Assembly: GCF_900091495.1 (NCBI RefSeq)
Contig: NZ_LT607413.1
Coordinates: forward strand, 1,550,001 to 1,614,000
Direction of reading: 5' to 3'
Length of the DNA stretch: 64,000 nucleotides
From: Micromonospora echinospora
GTDB lineage: Bacteria; Actinomycetota; Actinomycetes; Mycobacteriales; Micromonosporaceae
Below the pieces are notes generated by a model, which saw only the letters and a program-made list of their open reading frames with translations, searched no databases and was not told where the DNA came from. Position 1 is the first letter of the stretch. Every line of letters begins with the position of its first letter. The position numbers and the translations under genes were made by a program. This document shows, piece by piece, positions 61,931 through 64,000 of the stretch.

Positions 61931-62441
61931 GGTCAAAGCTCCGTTCGGGGGTTGACGCGCCCATCCCGACAAACCGCCCAACCGGGCGGTGACGGGACAG
62001 GGCGTAAGCACCACACGCAAGGGCGCTCTGAGAGACGTTCCGGGGGATTTCCGTCGCGCCGGCAGGGGGACCCGGGGGGATCCGCCAGGCCCGCGATGCG
62101 GGCTGCTCCATCGGCGTCGACATGGTGTAACGACCGACCGGCCGCCCCCATTCCCGGGGCCACCCGGCCACCCGCCGCGCTCACCGGCAGCGGGTCACGG
62201 CCGCACGGGGGATACAACCACCCCGCCCCCGCCACCATTCCGCCCAGGCCTCGCCGCTGGTTCCGTCACGGCCTCGCCGCCGGCCCCGGACGATCGACTC
62301 CGTTTTGGCGAAACGGGGCTGTCCACGACATCCGGGGACCGCCGTTCCGGCGTCGTGCAGTCGATCAACCGGCGACGTCCGGCGTGCCGACGCGCCATAT
62401 TCGGTCGACCGACGGGACGAGGCGGTGGCATCGTGCCGGGG
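61931..62441. other. Intergenic stretch with structured leader
   Basis: About 510 nt with no supportable gene. The left part holds two hairpins on the lysozyme-like gene's leader side: 61973-61990 and 62089-62103 (GCCCGC, loop GAT, GCGGGC). The right part, toward the DinB gene, has no clear promoter or other element. The middle carries a G-run/C-run block at about 62061-62082. Confidence 0.55.
61973..61990 (-). promoter_or_regulatory. Leader hairpin followed by T-run (possible attenuator)
   Basis: ACCGCCC, loop AACC, GGGCGGT form a 7-bp stem; on the minus strand it is followed by TTTGTC, like an intrinsic terminator, 43 nt before the ATG of the lysozyme-like gene. Premature termination in the leader could set expression. 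Confidence 0.5.
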
Positions 62442-62972
62442 ATGCCGGTACCTTCCGCCACGCTCGCGCGGTGGCAGTTCGACCTGACCTGGTCCCTGTT
62501 CGAGTACCACCTCGACCGACTCGAACCTGAGGACTTCCGCTGGGAGCCCGCCCCACTCTGTTGGACGATGCGTACCGGACCCGACGGCGGATGGGCGCCG
62601 GACTGGGCCGACACCGAACCGGATCCGGTCCCGGTGCCCACGATCGGCTGGCTCACCTGGCACCTCGGCTGGTGGTGGAGCGTGACCCTGGACCACCTTG
62701 AGGGACGGACGCCGCGTGAGCGTACCGACGTCCACTGGCCCGGCCCCGGTGAGCCGACGGTGGCCTGGCTACGTGACCTGCGCGTCCAATGGCTGGCCGT
62801 GCTCGACCGGCTCACCGACGCCGACCTCGACCGTCCCGCGGCCTTCCCGTGGCAGGACGACCCGGCGCACACGGTCGCGCACACCCTCGGCTGGGTGAAC
62901 GCCGAACTGATGAAGAACGTCGCCGAGATCGGTCAGCTCCGGCTGCTGCGCGCCGCGCAGGCGTCCGGCTGA
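62442..62972 (+). CDS. DinB-superfamily protein
   Basis: 176 residues from ATG 62442; an in-frame GTG at 62433 is the alternative and adds three residues. A four-helix bundle pattern with metal-binding His positions is visible: WLTWHLGWWWSVTLDHLEG near residue 72 and VAHTLGWVNAELMKNVAEIG near 148. DinB-like proteins bind a divalent metal and include thiol-dependent transferases and damage-inducible proteins. The substrate is unknown. It is a single gene. Confidence 0.88.
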   Translation: MPVPSATLARWQFDLTWSLFEYHLDRLEPEDFRWEPAPLCWTMRTGPDGGWAPDWADTEPDPVPVPTIGWLTWHLGWWWSVTLDHLEGRTPRERTDVHWPGPGEPTVAWLRDLRVQWLAVLDRLTDADLDRPAAFPWQDDPAHTVAHTLGWVNAELMKNVAEIGQLRLLRAAQASG

Positions 62973-63056
62973 CGGTCAGGCGACCGGAACCCGGCCGACC
63001 CGGTCAGGCGGTGCCCGGTTGTCCCGGTCGGGCGACGGATGCTCGGTTCGTCCCGG

Positions 63057-63491
63057 TCAGGCGATCGGTGGCAGGTGGTCGCGGAGGGCGGCGTACTGGG
63101 CGACGGTCAGGTAGGACGGGTTGGCCCCCTGCGGCTGGCGGAAGACCTCCGCCGCCGCCAGGCGGGCGTCGGCGCGCAGGGGCCCGCGGCGCACCCGGTG
63201 CTCGGGGGCGAGGACGGTCAGGTCGAGCGGCACCGTCCACGGCCCGTCGCCGTGGGGCACCGCCGGACCGGTGAGCCGGCCGACCCCCCAGACGCCGTAC
63301 GGAAGTCGCCCCCGGCTCCCGCTGGCCCAGAGGACGACCGGCTGTCCGGCCGCCATCAGCCGGGCCCGGTAGCCGGGGCGGACGCACCAGCCACGTACCC
63401 GGGGATCGTGGGCGAACCGGCCGGTCAGGTCGGTGGTGTCCGCGTTGCCCTTGAGCAGCCAGGCACCGAGGTCGTCGAGGGTGACCGCCAC
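63057..63491 (-). CDS. EVE-domain (PUA-like) protein
   Basis: 144 residues from GTG 63491, with GGAGGG 3 nt upstream. The EVE pattern is visible: AWLLKGNADTTDL, WCVRPGYR, QPVVLWASG, the VPLDLTVL strand and ending RQPQGANPSYLT. EVE domains belong to the PUA/YTH fold and bind modified bases in RNA or DNA, often in modification-dependent restriction. Here it stands alone without a nuclease, so a role is open. Confidence 0.85.
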   Translation of the reverse strand: MAVTLDDLGAWLLKGNADTTDLTGRFAHDPRVRGWCVRPGYRARLMAAGQPVVLWASGSRGRLPYGVWGVGRLTGPAVPHGDGPWTVPLDLTVLAPEHRVRRGPLRADARLAAAEVFRQPQGANPSYLTVAQYAALRDHLPPIA

Positions 63492-63553
63492 TTTCCCTCC
63501 CGTACGCGCGCGTCGGGCCGACCGAGGGGCCGACCCGACGCGAAACGCGGACC

Positions 63554-63727
63554 TCAACTGCGGAACATGTCCTTGATCTTCTCGCCAGCCTGCTTGAGGT
63601 GGCCGCTGGCCTGGTCCTGGCGACCCTCGGCCTCCAGGCGCTCGTTGTCGGTGGCCCGGCCGACGCCTTCCTTGACCTTGCCGGTCGCCTGCTCGGACGC
63701 ATTATTGATCTTGTCATCGATACCCAT
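63554..63727 (-). CDS. CsbD-family stress protein
   Basis: 57 residues from ATG 63727, translated from the bases directly because the gene is short. The sequence shows the CsbD pattern: IDDKINNASEQATGKVKEG, then GRATDNERLEAEGRQDQ and GHLKQAGEKIKDMF. These small, charged, helical proteins are induced by general stress in many bacteria. Function unknown. It follows the P-type ATPase end at 63833 on the same strand. Confidence 0.93.
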   Translation of the reverse strand: MGIDDKINNASEQATGKVKEGVGRATDNERLEAEGRQDQASGHLKQAGEKIKDMFRS

Positions 63728-63832
63728 GCGGCACCTCCGGGGTCGCGGGTGTGGAACCTCGTCGTCCTACCCCGTTCCTCCTACCCCGACCGCCCCGGCC
63801 CAACCCTCCGGCGACGGGTCCGACAGGGCGTC

Positions 63833-64000
63833 TCACGCCACCGGGCGGAAACCACGCAGACGGAGGCTGTTGGCGACCACGAAGACCGAGGAGAAGGCCA
63901 TCGCCGCTCCGGCGATCATCGGGTTGAGCATCCCGGCGGCGGCCAGCGGCAGCGCCGCCACGTTGTAGGCGAACGCCCAGAACAGATTGCTCTTGATGAT
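63833..64000 (-). CDS. Heavy-metal translocating P-type ATPase, C-terminal 55 residues (gene continues beyond 64000)
   Basis: The frame is open at the window edge and ends with TGA at 63833-63835. Visible are [12 protein letters not shown], then [19 protein letters not shown] and [13 protein letters not shown], the last two membrane helices and tail of CopA-type P1B ATPases (MxxSS metal-site helix: [15 protein letters not shown]). It exports copper or a similar soft metal using ATP. Metal specificity needs the missing CPx motif, which lies off the window. Confidence 0.92.
   Translation of the reverse strand: MIKSNLFWAFAYNVAALPLAAAGMLNPMIAGAAMAFSSVFVVANSLRLRGFRPVA

Noticed and set aside
62040..62110. 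A GGGGGACCC block that resembles part of the ydaO c-di-AMP riboswitch
   Set aside because: It lies on the plus strand, opposite the lysozyme-like gene, and the other conserved ydaO segments (GGGUGAAUC and GUCAGCUAACC-like) are absent.
1..64000. tRNA or rRNA genes, CRISPR array, transposase or integrase
   Set aside because: I found no T-arm-like or rRNA-like segment, no regularly spaced repeats with unique spacers, and no recombinase protein motif.

Overview
The window is very GC-rich actinobacterial DNA (third codon positions almost all G or C, frequent GTG and TTG starts, GTGA/ATGA overlaps). Gene content and order look most like a Micromonospora or close relative in Micromonosporaceae; this is inferred from family composition, not from a database search. 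I see no tRNA, rRNA, CRISPR array, transposase or phage module.

Region 1 (1-13 kb, minus strand) is a type VII secretion (T7SS) locus. From its promoter end it holds an FHA-HTH protein, a WXG100 protein, a large FtsK/SpoIIIE ATPase with ubiquitin-like and FHA domains at its N-terminus, a membrane Ser/Thr kinase, a MoxR ATPase, a DUF58 protein, a TgpA-type protein whose transglutaminase triad is entirely substituted, a small EspC/WXG-like protein, and the start of a secreted protein that leaves the window. A surface protein with PASTA domains is divergent from it (13.1-15.6 kb). Region 2 (15.6-27 kb) is mixed: a PadR regulator with a membrane partner, a DUF5872 protein, exported proteins, an operon pairing a divergent HSP90 with a TPR protein, and a YtcJ-type amidohydrolase.

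Region 3 (27-32.6 kb) looks like an undescribed small biosynthetic cassette: an alpha-oxoamine synthase, an FAD monooxygenase and an ABC exporter, with a 65-bp tandem repeat upstream. Region 4 (32.6-43.8 kb) holds housekeeping and membrane genes: yidD, a YccF protein, a complete Mrp/Mnh Na+/H+ antiporter operon (A-B fused, C, D, E, F, G), a single-domain voltage-gated cation channel with a calcium-loop-like motif, an SRPBCC protein, a methyltransferase and a polyprenyl diphosphate synthase.

Region 5 (44.4-57.7 kb) is a complete desferrioxamine-type siderophore locus. Uptake and reduction genes (ATPase, binding lipoprotein, fused permease, siderophore-interacting protein) lie on one arm. desABCD lies on the other. 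A divergent acylase and acyltransferase pair sits between them. Three IdeR/DmdR-type iron boxes control the three transcription units, so synthesis, possible acyl tailoring and re-uptake should be induced together when iron is low.

Region 6 (57.7-64 kb) holds a DGPF/ECF42-type sigma pair, a DUF4383 protein, a secreted PL7 alginate lyase with a carbohydrate-binding domain, a lysozyme-like exported protein with a structured leader, DinB, EVE-like and CsbD proteins, and the 3' end of a metal P-type ATPase. Several convergent gene pairs are separated by long perfect hairpins that should act as two-way terminators.
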